Assembly (NCBI GenBank): GCA_016793525.1
Contig: JAEUJT010000440.1
Location: 1-8,112 of the forward strand
DNA: 8,112 nucleotides
Direction: 5' to 3'
Source of the DNA: Archangium sp.
GTDB lineage: Bacteria; Myxococcota; Myxococcia; Myxococcales; Myxococcaceae
Of this stretch, positions 1 to 8,112 are shown piece by piece (the first letter of the stretch is position 1; the number at the start of each line of letters is the position of its first letter). Under the pieces are notes generated by a model. That model had not been told where the DNA came from, searched no databases, and saw only the letters and a list, made by a program, of their open reading frames with translations. Both the position numbers and the translations under genes were made by a program.

Positions 1-600
1 TTGAATCATGCGCATCATTCGCTTGCCGCTGCCCTGCATGCGTGAGGCGACGCGCTGCACCGCCGGGTCGCTCGAGGTGCGCAGCAGCTGCTCGGTGCCG
101 AGGAGCACCGCGTTGAGCGGGTTGCGCAGATCATGGCCCAATACCGCGGTGAACATCTCGTTGAGGCGCAGCGTCTCGGTGCGCTCCTTCAGTTCTTGGG
201 TGAGCTGCTGCTTCTGGAGCGACAGCTGGAAGAAGACCTCGGCCTTGCTCTTGAGCACGTGCGGCTCGATGGGCTTGAGCAGAAAGTCGACCGCGCCGGC
301 TTCGTAGCCCTTGAAGAGCCGGTGCTGATCGTCGACGCCGCCGGTGACGAAGATGATGGGCACGTGTTTGGTGCGTTCGCTCCCGCGCACCAGCTCGGCC
401 AGCTCGAACCCGTTCATCTCTGGCATCTGCACGTCGAAGAAGGCGAGCGCCACCTCGTGCACCAGCAGCAGCTCGAGCGCTTGCCGGCCCGACGTCGCGG
501 TCAGCAGCTCGACCTCGTCGCGCTTCAACAGCTCGGACAGCACCATCAGGTTCTCTTCGAGGTCATCGACCAGGAGGAACTTCACTTTTTGTGGCTGCAT
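1..600 (-). CDS. Response regulator receiver / histidine kinase fusion (3' end beyond the window)
   Basis: This gene starts at ATG 598-600 on the minus strand and stays open to base 1, giving 200 residues with no stop, so the C-terminus is missing. Residues 5-125 form a CheY-like receiver: acidic pair D12/D13, phospho-acceptor D56 in the FFDVQMPEMNG motif, T86 and K109 followed by Pro. After a short helical linker rich in Gln, Glu and Leu, a HisKA dimerisation segment begins near 147 with candidate phospho-histidine H156 in the GHDLRNPLNAV motif. A HATPase_c domain is expected beyond the left edge. It is the last visible gene of the operon, 23 nt after cheB, with its own strong ribosome binding site. 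By family it would be a soluble kinase whose N-terminal receiver takes phosphate or a signal from the large upstream kinase; that link is inferred. No membrane segment is seen. The domain call is firm; the specific role is unknown. Confidence 0.9.
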   Translation of the reverse strand, partial: MQPQKVKFLLVDDLEENLMVLSELLKRDEVELLTATSGRQALELLLVHEVALAFFDVQMPEMNGFELAELVRGSERTKHVPIIFVTGGVDDQHRLFKGYEAGAVDFLLKPIEPHVLKSKAEVFFQLSLQKQQLTQELKERTETLRLNEMFTAVLGHDLRNPLNAVLLGTEQLLRTSSDPAVQRVASRMQGSGKRMMRMIQ

Positions 601-606
601 GCGGGA

Positions 607-613
607 CCTCCCT
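607..613 (-). promoter_or_regulatory. Ribosome binding site of the receiver-kinase gene
   Basis: AGGGAGG on the minus strand lies 6 nt before the ATG at 600. It is strong and well spaced, and lies inside the 23-nt gap after the cheB stop, so this gene does not depend on translational coupling as the two upstream genes may. It fixes the start of the receiver-kinase fusion. Confidence 0.75.
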
Positions 614-623
614 TTCTCGTTGG

Positions 624-1217
624 TCAGCCATCCATCGACTGGAGCCGCGCGGCGAGGCGCTCGAGCTCTTCAACTGCATCGACCGGGCCCGCCCCAATGG
701 CGGCGCGCGGCATCGTCTCGATCTGCGCGGTGTGCGGCGCCTGCACCAGCGCCACCCCACCGGCACGCTGAATCGCCGCCAACCCCAGCGCGCCGTCGGT
801 GTTCGCGCCCGACAGCACCACACCCGCGGCGCGCGCGCCGTACACCTCAGCCACCGATTCGAACAGCACGTCGATGGCCGGCCGAGAGTTGTGCACCGGG
901 GCATCGGTCGACAGCGCGAAGTGGCAGGCCTCGCTCCTGGGCTCGTCGCGCTCGATCATGAGGTGGTACCCCGGCGGCGCGAAGTAGATGGTGCCCGGCT
1001 CGACGGCGTCTTTGTCGAGCGGCTCGCGGACCGGCAACGCACATCGCGGCGCGAAAATATCGCTCAGCAGGCTCGGCTTGCTGGCCAGCAGGTGCAGCAC
1101 GACGACCACCGACGGGCGGAACGTGGCCGGCAGCGCTGGCAGCAGCGCACCGAGCGCTTCGATGCCCCCCGCGGAGCCGCCGATGGCCACGAGCCTAACG
1201 GGTCGCGCGGCGCTCAT
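624..1217 (-). CDS. cheB: CheB-type protein-glutamate methylesterase without receiver domain
   Basis: A 197-residue protein consisting only of the CheB catalytic domain. The family hydrolyses glutamate methyl esters on receptors (and deamidates Gln), reversing CheR. Visible motifs: the nucleophile Ser15 in AIGGSAGG, the catalytic His42 in VVVVLHLL, and the catalytic Asp141 in LSGANTDGALGL; spacing of the three matches the S-H-D triad of enterobacterial CheB. APPGYHLMIE (80-89) and HNSRPAIDVLFESVA (109-123) are further family motifs. The N-terminal receiver of classical CheB (about 350 residues in total) is absent, so phosphorylation cannot act in cis. The ATG at 1217 overlaps the cheR stop as ATGA and follows AGGTGA at 4 nt spacing, implying translational coupling. 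The same frame stays open upstream to about 2159 through cheR, but that extension is only a shadow of cheR. The likely partner is the adjacent CheR; the substrate is unknown, since no methyl-accepting protein is in the window. Confidence 0.93.
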   Translation of the reverse strand: MSAARPVRLVAIGGSAGGIEALGALLPALPATFRPSVVVVLHLLASKPSLLSDIFAPRCALPVREPLDKDAVEPGTIYFAPPGYHLMIERDEPRSEACHFALSTDAPVHNSRPAIDVLFESVAEVYGARAAGVVLSGANTDGALGLAAIQRAGGVALVQAPHTAQIETMPRAAIGAGPVDAVEELERLAARLQSMDG

Positions 1218-2065
1218 TCGATCACCTTTTGGTAGATGCGCTGCTCGCGCACGAAGTCGCTGAAGGCCGGGGCGTGGGGGGTGAAGCGCAGCGATTCTTT
1301 CGAGCCGATGCCCAAGAAGCCCTTGCGGCACAGCGCCTCGCGGAAGAGCCCGACCGCGCGGCTCTGCAGCTCTTTGTTGAAGTAGATGAGCACGTTGCGG
1401 CACGAGATCAGCTCGACCTCGGCGAAGACGCTGTCGGTGGCGAGGCTGTGGTCGGAGAAGACGATGTGCTGGCGCAGCGACTTGTTGAACGCCGCCCGGC
1501 CGTACGCCGCCGTGTAGTAGCTCGACAGCGGCACCTTCGCCCCCGACTCGCGGTGGTTGCGCTCGAAGCCGGCGATGCGCTCGAGCTCGTAGATGCCGGC
1601 CTCGGCCTTCTGCAGCGCCGGGGCGTTGATGTCGGTGGCGTAGATGAGCCCACGTTCGAACAGCTTCTCCTCGTGGAGGAGAATCGCCATCGACCACGCC
1701 TCTTCGCCCGTGCTGCACCCAGCCACCCAGATGCGGAATGACGGGTAGGTGCGGAGCAGCGGAATCACCCGCTCCCGCAGCGCGCGGAAATAGGCGGGGT
1801 CGCGGAACATCTCGCTCACCTGCACGGTGAGAAAGTCGAGCAGCTGACCGAACACCCCCGCGTCGTGGAGCACCTTGTCTTGCAGCTGGGAGAGGTTGGC
1901 GCACTGCATGCGCGCCATGGCCGTGAGCAGCCGCCGCTTCATCGACGCGGGCGCGTACGCGCGGAAGTCGTAGTGGTACTTGAGGTGAATGGCCTCCAGC
2001 AGCAGCTGGAGCTCGATGTCGAACTCCTTGGTGGTCACCGGCTCCTTGGCGATCTCTGGGGCCAT
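1214..2065 (-). CDS. cheR: CheR-type SAM-dependent protein-glutamate methyltransferase
   Basis: A 283-residue protein, the usual length for CheR, which transfers a methyl group from S-adenosylmethionine to receptor glutamates. The N-terminal helical region (about 14-85) carries the basic MKRRL segment and TVQVSEMFRD (80-89), equivalent to the family TVNxTxFFRD motif. The SAM-binding motif WVAGCSTGEEAWS runs 113-125, an acidic second motif ATDIN is at 143-147, and SCRNVLIYF is at 221-229 near the catalytic core. The segment about 160-205 occupies the place of the small beta-subdomain that binds the receptor pentapeptide in some CheRs; whether it works that way cannot be judged here. The ATG at 2065 is 3 nt after the kinase stop, with GGTGA inside the end of the kinase gene, and the stop overlaps the cheB ATG. 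All three genes are therefore probably translationally linked. It is soluble, with no membrane segment. The target could be the adjacent kinase or an unlinked receptor. Confidence 0.95.
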   Translation of the reverse strand: MAPEIAKEPVTTKEFDIELQLLLEAIHLKYHYDFRAYAPASMKRRLLTAMARMQCANLSQLQDKVLHDAGVFGQLLDFLTVQVSEMFRDPAYFRALRERVIPLLRTYPSFRIWVAGCSTGEEAWSMAILLHEEKLFERGLIYATDINAPALQKAEAGIYELERIAGFERNHRESGAKVPLSSYYTAAYGRAAFNKSLRQHIVFSDHSLATDSVFAEVELISCRNVLIYFNKELQSRAVGLFREALCRKGFLGIGSKESLRFTPHAPAFSDFVREQRIYQKVIE

Positions 2066-2068
2066 AGG

Positions 2069-5515
<3,447 letters not shown>

Positions 5516-5520
5516 GAAGA

Positions 5521-5526
5521 CTCCTT
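5521..5526 (-). promoter_or_regulatory. Ribosome binding site that decides the hybrid kinase start
   Basis: AAGGAG on the minus strand sits 5 nt before the GTG at 5513-5515. If translation instead began at the in-frame GTG at 5540-5542, this site would lie within the coding sequence and serve no purpose, and no good Shine-Dalgarno sequence is seen before 5542. This supports the shorter protein. Confidence 0.6.
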
Positions 5527-5572
5527 CGGTTTGGTCCCGCACGGTTCATCGTCAACGCGCAGACGGCGCCCT

Positions 5573-5590
5573 CCCGCCGGAACCGGTGGG
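5573..5590. repeat. Imperfect inverted repeat, possible operator
   Basis: CCCGCCGG-AA-CCGGTGGG: 8-bp arms with one mismatch around a 2-nt centre, 58 bp upstream of the kinase start. The small centre suits a dimeric DNA-binding protein better than an RNA hairpin. GC-rich dyads arise often by chance in such genomes, so this is tentative. Confidence 0.3.
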
Positions 5591-5594
5591 CCTT

Positions 5595-5618
5595 GTGGCA
5601 GTTCGCCACACGTGGCGA
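5595..5618. repeat. Overlapping inverted repeats built on GTGGC/GCCAC, possible operator or leader hairpin
   Basis: A perfect inverted repeat TCGCCAC-AC-GTGGCGA occupies 5603-5618 (7-bp arms, 2-nt centre). Its left arm also pairs with GTGGC at 5595-5599 across a 5-nt spacer. The three blocks thus alternate GTGGC, GCCAC, GTGGC, so two mutually exclusive pairings are possible. It lies 80-103 bp before the kinase start and 147-170 bp before the repeat-protein start, where it could serve either direction. Confidence 0.4.
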
Positions 5619-5750
5619 TTTTGCGAAGGGTCGGGTGCATGGAAGTCATGTACAAAGTCAGGTCTCGGGGCGAAATTGCATGGGCTGTGCCTCGAAACTG
5701 CGGCCAGATTGAGATATCGCCGCCACCCCAGCTCGTTGTTCCCTTGCATC

Positions 5751-5756
5751 AAGGAG
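5751..5756 (+). promoter_or_regulatory. Ribosome binding site of the repeat protein
   Basis: AAGGAG with an 8-nt spacer to the ATG at 5765-5767. The reading frame is open far upstream (back to about 4436, antisense to the kinase), so this site is the main evidence that translation starts at 5765. Confidence 0.8.
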
Positions 5757-5764
5757 ACGCCGCA

Positions 5765-7027
5765 ATGCCTTCCGTCACCAATCGCCCCTCGACGCCGCGC
5801 CCCGCAGCCTCCACCACCCCCGCGCGCGGCACGTCGACGACGGCGCCGGCCACCACCGCCACCTGGAAGCCGTCGACCAACTCGGCGCAGGCCGCGAAGG
5901 CGCAGAAGGCCTTTGCTCAGTCCGAATATTCCGAGGCCGACGCGGCCGCGGCCCAGAAGGCGTTCAAGCTGCCCACGCTCAAGGTGGCCAAGGAGTTCAT
6001 CGGCGATCAGATTCTCAAGGGCAAAGAATCGGTGCTCACCGCCAAGGGCATCACCCGCGAAGAATGGGACACCCACGAGCTCAACGCCGCCTTCAGCAAG
6101 AGCCGCTACTCCGATGACGACGTGAAGCAGGCGATGAAGAAGTTCCCGTTCCTCACCACCGAGGCCAAGGCCAAGGAGTACATCGGCCTGAAGATCGTCA
6201 ACGGCAGCGAGTCGATTCTCAGTGCCAAGGGCATCAGCCCGGAGGCGTACGACCGCCACGAGTGCATCGCGGCGTTCGAGCGCAGCCAGTACAGCTCGGC
6301 CGACCTGAAGACGGCGATGAAGAAGCTCGACTTTCTCCGCAACGGCACGGTGGAAGACGCGAAAGACTACATCGGCCTGAAGATCATCAACGGCACCGAG
6401 TCGATCCTCCGCGAGGTCGGTGTCACGCCGTCGCGCTACGACTCGCAAGACCAACTCGCGGCGTTCGACAAGGCCGGGTACACCGCCGCCAACGTTCGCG
6501 CCGCCAAGCAGGCGTTCGACTTTCTCGCCGGCAGCTCCGACCAAGAGGTGAAGGAGTACATCGGGCTCAAGGTGCTCAACGGCTACGAAGAGATGCTGCG
6601 CGAAGTGAACATCGCCCCGCCCAAGCTCAACCCCGCGAAACCGGCCGACACGCTCTCGGCCTTCAACCGCAGCCGCTACACCGACGACGACGCCAAGGCC
6701 GCGCTGAAGAAGCTCCCTTTCCTCACCTCGCTCAGCGACGCCAAGAAGTACATCGGGCTCAAAGTGCTGCAGAACACCGAGCGCATCTTGAGTGAGGTCG
6801 GCATCACCCCCGAGGCGTACGACGCGCACGAGTGCCTCGCGGCGTTCGAGAAGTCTGGGTACACGGCCGACGACGTGAAGGCGGCGAAGAAGGCGTTCAC
6901 CTTCCTCAAGAACCTCAGCGACAAAGAGGTCAAAGAGTACATCGGCCTCAAGATCATCAACGACTACGAGCAGATGTTGAGCGAAGTGGGCATCACCCGC
7001 GGCCGCGATCAGCGCGACTCCGGCTAA
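5765..7027 (+). CDS. Uncharacterised protein with six tandem repeats of about 60-66 residues
   Basis: 420 residues; I do not recognise the family. Residues 1-40 are a probable disordered tail: 30 of 40 are Pro, Ser, Thr or Ala, with no Asp or Glu, no hydrophobic stretch and no signal peptide. Residues 46-420 are six tandem repeats: 46-105, 106-166, 167-229, 230-295, 296-356 and 357-420. Each begins with a short AAF/SAF segment and Tyr, then a lysine-rich amphipathic segment (type VKAAKKAFxFL), then a second segment (type EYIGLKIINxxExML), and usually ends with GITPEAYDxHE. Both segments look helical, suggesting an alpha-solenoid-like rod, but this is inferred. Glu is invariant in the second segment (E88, E149, E212, E275, E339, E402); Lys in YIGLK is present in repeats 2-6 but is Gln82 in repeat 1. 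The final repeat lacks the PEAYDxHE tail. The protein is probably cytoplasmic and highly charged. It lies 44 nt before an amidoligase gene, which may act on it; nothing in the sequence proves that. Confidence 0.88.
   Translation: MPSVTNRPSTPRPAASTTPARGTSTTAPATTATWKPSTNSAQAAKAQKAFAQSEYSEADAAAAQKAFKLPTLKVAKEFIGDQILKGKESVLTAKGITREEWDTHELNAAFSKSRYSDDDVKQAMKKFPFLTTEAKAKEYIGLKIVNGSESILSAKGISPEAYDRHECIAAFERSQYSSADLKTAMKKLDFLRNGTVEDAKDYIGLKIINGTESILREVGVTPSRYDSQDQLAAFDKAGYTAANVRAAKQAFDFLAGSSDQEVKEYIGLKVLNGYEEMLREVNIAPPKLNPAKPADTLSAFNRSRYTDDDAKAALKKLPFLTSLSDAKKYIGLKVLQNTERILSEVGITPEAYDAHECLAAFEKSGYTADDVKAAKKAFTFLKNLSDKEVKEYIGLKIINDYEQMLSEVGITRGRDQRDSG
5900..7024 (+). repeat. Six in-frame tandem repeat units (about 180-198 bp each)
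   Basis: Units at 5900-6079, 6080-6262, 6263-6451, 6452-6649, 6650-6832 and 6833-7024. The Y/F-I-G codons mark the period: they begin at 5996, 6179, 6368, 6557, 6749 and 6938, i.e. steps of 183, 189, 189, 192 and 189 bp. All length changes are multiples of three and the protein frame is kept. Similarity is clear in protein but only partial in DNA, so the expansion is old and the units have diverged under selection. Units 4 and 6 resemble each other most (AAK-AF-FL, SD-EVKEYIGLK, YE-ML), as do units 2 and 5 (SRY-DDD, PFLT, PEAYD-HE). Confidence 0.9.
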
Positions 7028-7062
7028 CGCGACGTCGTCTTTTCAACGCGGTCAGCGGACGC

Positions 7063-7066
7063 GGAG
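7063..7066 (+). promoter_or_regulatory. Ribosome binding site of the amidoligase-like gene
   Basis: GGAG with a 5-nt spacer to the GTG at 7072-7074. It lies in the 44-bp gap after the repeat-protein stop. The rest of that gap shows no terminator, which favours co-transcription. Confidence 0.65.
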
Positions 7067-7071
7067 CTGGC

Positions 7072-8031
7072 GTGATTCGGAGGACGTTCGGGTTGGAGAT
7101 CGAGCTGCTCGCCCCGGTGGGCGGCTCGCGCGATGACCTGGCGAAGGCCGTGGCCACCACGTTCGGCGGCCGTCTGCGCTTCGGGTGGAAGTACCACGGC
7201 GCTGGCCATCTCCCCGACGGCCGGCCCGACTGTCAGCTTTCCCCGGCCACCAGGGTCGAAGCGCGCGGGCGCTGGGTGGCGTCGTTCGTCGATGACCCGA
7301 CCATCGTCGATGACCTGAGGCCCGGCGCTGGTGCCCTCCGCATGGCCCGCACCGACGACGTGCGGCTCGCGGCGTGGCTCGAGCGGCATGGGTGGTCGAG
7401 CCGCCCGGCCCTCGAGGCGCGGCTGCGAACCACGCAGCGCACCTTCGGCGGTACCTTCGACGAAGACGGGCTGGTCGACCCGTGGGGGCTCCCGCTCGTG
7501 CGCTGGCACCGGCAGTCGGTCGAGCGCGCTCGGGTGTGTGAGGTGGTGCTGCGCCCGCTCGCGCCGAAAGAGCAGCGACGGGTGGTGACCGCCGTGCTGT
7601 CTCGCGCTGCTTCGTTGGGCTTCACCGTGCCTGCCGAGGCCGCGCTTCACGTCCACGCCGATGCCGCGCCGTTCCGCTCGACCGAGGCGTTGAAGCACCT
7701 GGTGCTCGAGTGGAGCCGCACGCGAAAGGCGTGGCTCGCCCGGCTGAAGCCGAACCCGCGGTGTCGCAAGCTCGGGCCCTACGCCGATGACGTGGTGCGG
7801 GTGGCGAAGGAGGCCGCTCCGTCGCTGCCCTTCGAGACGCTGGCCGCGGCGATGGTGTTGGCGGGGTTGAAGAGAGAGGTCGACCTCAACCTGCTCGGGC
7901 TGGTCGACCGCTTCCCCAAGCAGCCGACGGTGGAGGTGCGCTGCCTCCCATGTTCGCTCGACGCCGACGCGACGATGGCTCGCCTCGAGTTGGTGGAGTC
8001 GCTGCTCGACGCGCTGTCGTTGCCACGCTGA
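7072..8031 (+). CDS. Amidoligase-family protein (putative COOH-NH2 ligase)
   Basis: 319 residues from GTG 7072, chosen for its ribosome binding site and because the GLEIEL motif that opens this family then falls at residues 7-12. Other family-like features: W68 followed by VDDPTI (73-78), in the place of the usual Trp...DgS strand; CEVVLRPL (156-163), like the family ExxSPxL segment; ALHVHAD (191-197) with H193 and H195; and TVEVRCLP (286-293) with E288 and R290. These acidic, HxH and ExR positions are those expected to bind metal-ATP and substrate in the amidoligase_2 group, which has the glutamine-synthetase/carboxylate-amine ligase fold and joins a carboxylate to an amine at the cost of ATP. 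The substrate cannot be read from the sequence. No signal peptide or membrane segment is seen. It probably forms an operon with the repeat protein. The usual Ser in the ExxSPxL and DgS motifs is replaced, so it is a divergent member; loss of activity is possible but the core charged residues are kept. Confidence 0.75.
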   Translation: MIRRTFGLEIELLAPVGGSRDDLAKAVATTFGGRLRFGWKYHGAGHLPDGRPDCQLSPATRVEARGRWVASFVDDPTIVDDLRPGAGALRMARTDDVRLAAWLERHGWSSRPALEARLRTTQRTFGGTFDEDGLVDPWGLPLVRWHRQSVERARVCEVVLRPLAPKEQRRVVTAVLSRAASLGFTVPAEAALHVHADAAPFRSTEALKHLVLEWSRTRKAWLARLKPNPRCRKLGPYADDVVRVAKEAAPSLPFETLAAAMVLAGLKREVDLNLLGLVDRFPKQPTVEVRCLPCSLDADATMARLELVESLLDALSLPR

Positions 8032-8037
8032 GCGCCG

Positions 8038-8052
8038 CAGCGCCTGGCGCTG
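8038..8052. terminator. Short hairpin after the amidoligase gene, weak terminator candidate
   Basis: CAGCGC-CTG-GCGCTG forms a perfect 6-bp stem with a 3-nt loop, 6 bp after the stop codon. No run of T follows, so it is not a classical intrinsic terminator. It could be a 3'-end stabilising hairpin or chance. Confidence 0.3.
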
Positions 8053-8084
8053 GTGGGGGCCTGTGCGCTTCGCCTCGACTATCG

Positions 8085-8107
8085 ATCACCGGTGTCACCC
8101 GGGTGAT
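8085..8107. repeat. Nested palindromes at the right edge, possible operator
   Basis: Within 23 bp are an 8-bp palindrome CACCGGTG (8087-8094), a perfect 12-bp palindrome TCACCCGGGTGA (8095-8106), and an outer ATCACC/GGTGAT pair (8085-8090 with 8102-8107). The window ends 5 bp later, so the gene it might control is not visible. Confidence 0.35.
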
Positions 8108-8112
8108 GGGTG

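Larger units (their letters stand above)
5516..5764. promoter_or_regulatory. Divergent intergenic region between the signalling operon and the repeat/amidoligase pair
   Basis: 249 bp between two outward-facing genes must hold the promoters for both, unless either is read through from outside. It is somewhat less GC-rich in its right half (about 5618-5720). I see a strong ribosome binding site at each end and two inverted repeats (5573-5590 and 5603-5618). I could not find a convincing -35/-10 pair at normal spacing, nor a GG-N10-GC sigma-54 site, in either direction. No tRNA, riboswitch or small ORF is evident. Confidence 0.5.

Noticed and set aside
5621..5656. Possible sigma-70 promoter: TTGCGA with TACAAA
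   Set aside because: The spacer would be 24 bp, well outside the usual 16-18 bp, and the -10 match is only 4 of 6.
5661..5680. Possible sigma-54 promoter (GGGG...TTGCA) before the repeat gene
   Set aside because: No GG lies exactly 10 nt before the GC of TTGCA; the nearest GG gives a 9-nt spacer and lacks the TGGCAC context.
5552..6829. 425-codon minus-strand frame opposite the repeat gene
   Set aside because: It shows repeating Val/Leu/Gly/Arg-rich antisense shadows of the tandem repeats and would overlap the divergent promoter region. The plus-strand product has coherent repeats and a good start.
5900..7024. CRISPR array or non-coding satellite
   Set aside because: The period of about 183-192 bp keeps the reading frame, the units have diverged at the DNA level, and there are no short identical repeats with unique spacers.
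5765..7027. EF-hand-like or calcium-binding reading of the DDD-containing repeats
   Set aside because: The acidic clusters (for example TDDDAK) lack the 12-residue loop with regularly spaced oxygen ligands and are not conserved in all six repeats.

Overview
The window is GC-rich, and every intact gene in it has a strong GC preference at third codon positions. Together with a multi-receiver hybrid kinase lying beside stand-alone CheR and CheB genes, this suggests a Myxococcota-like (deltaproteobacterial) chromosome. That placement is inferred from composition and gene style only; no rRNA or marker gene is present.

Left two-thirds (1-5515, minus strand): a tight four-gene signalling operon. 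Reading in the direction of transcription: (i) a large membrane-anchored hybrid histidine kinase (CHASE3, GAF, coiled coil, HisKA, HATPase_c, three receivers); (ii) a CheR-type SAM-dependent protein-glutamate methyltransferase, 3 nt downstream; (iii) a CheB-type methylesterase lacking a receiver domain, overlapping cheR by 4 nt; (iv) a receiver-plus-HisKA protein 23 nt further on that runs off the left edge. No CheA, CheW, CheY or methyl-accepting receptor is visible, so this is a chemotaxis-derived adaptation pair attached to a phosphorelay rather than an ordinary chemotaxis cluster.

Middle (5516-5764): a divergent intergenic region. It contains two inverted repeats that could be operators, and a strong ribosome binding site at each end. 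I could not find a convincing sigma-70 or sigma-54 promoter in it.

Right third (5765-8031, plus strand): two genes 44 nt apart that probably form an operon. The first encodes a 420-residue protein that I do not recognise: a Pro/Thr/Ser/Ala-rich tail followed by six tandem repeats of about 60-66 residues. The second encodes a 319-residue protein with the motif set of the amidoligase_2 family (glutamine-synthetase-fold COOH-NH2 ligases). An amidoligase next to a repetitive protein with an invariant Glu and a nearly invariant Lys per repeat is the most unusual part of the window. A substrate/enzyme relationship is a testable guess, not something the sequence proves.

The last 81 bases are non-coding as far as can be seen and contain a short hairpin and a cluster of palindromes.
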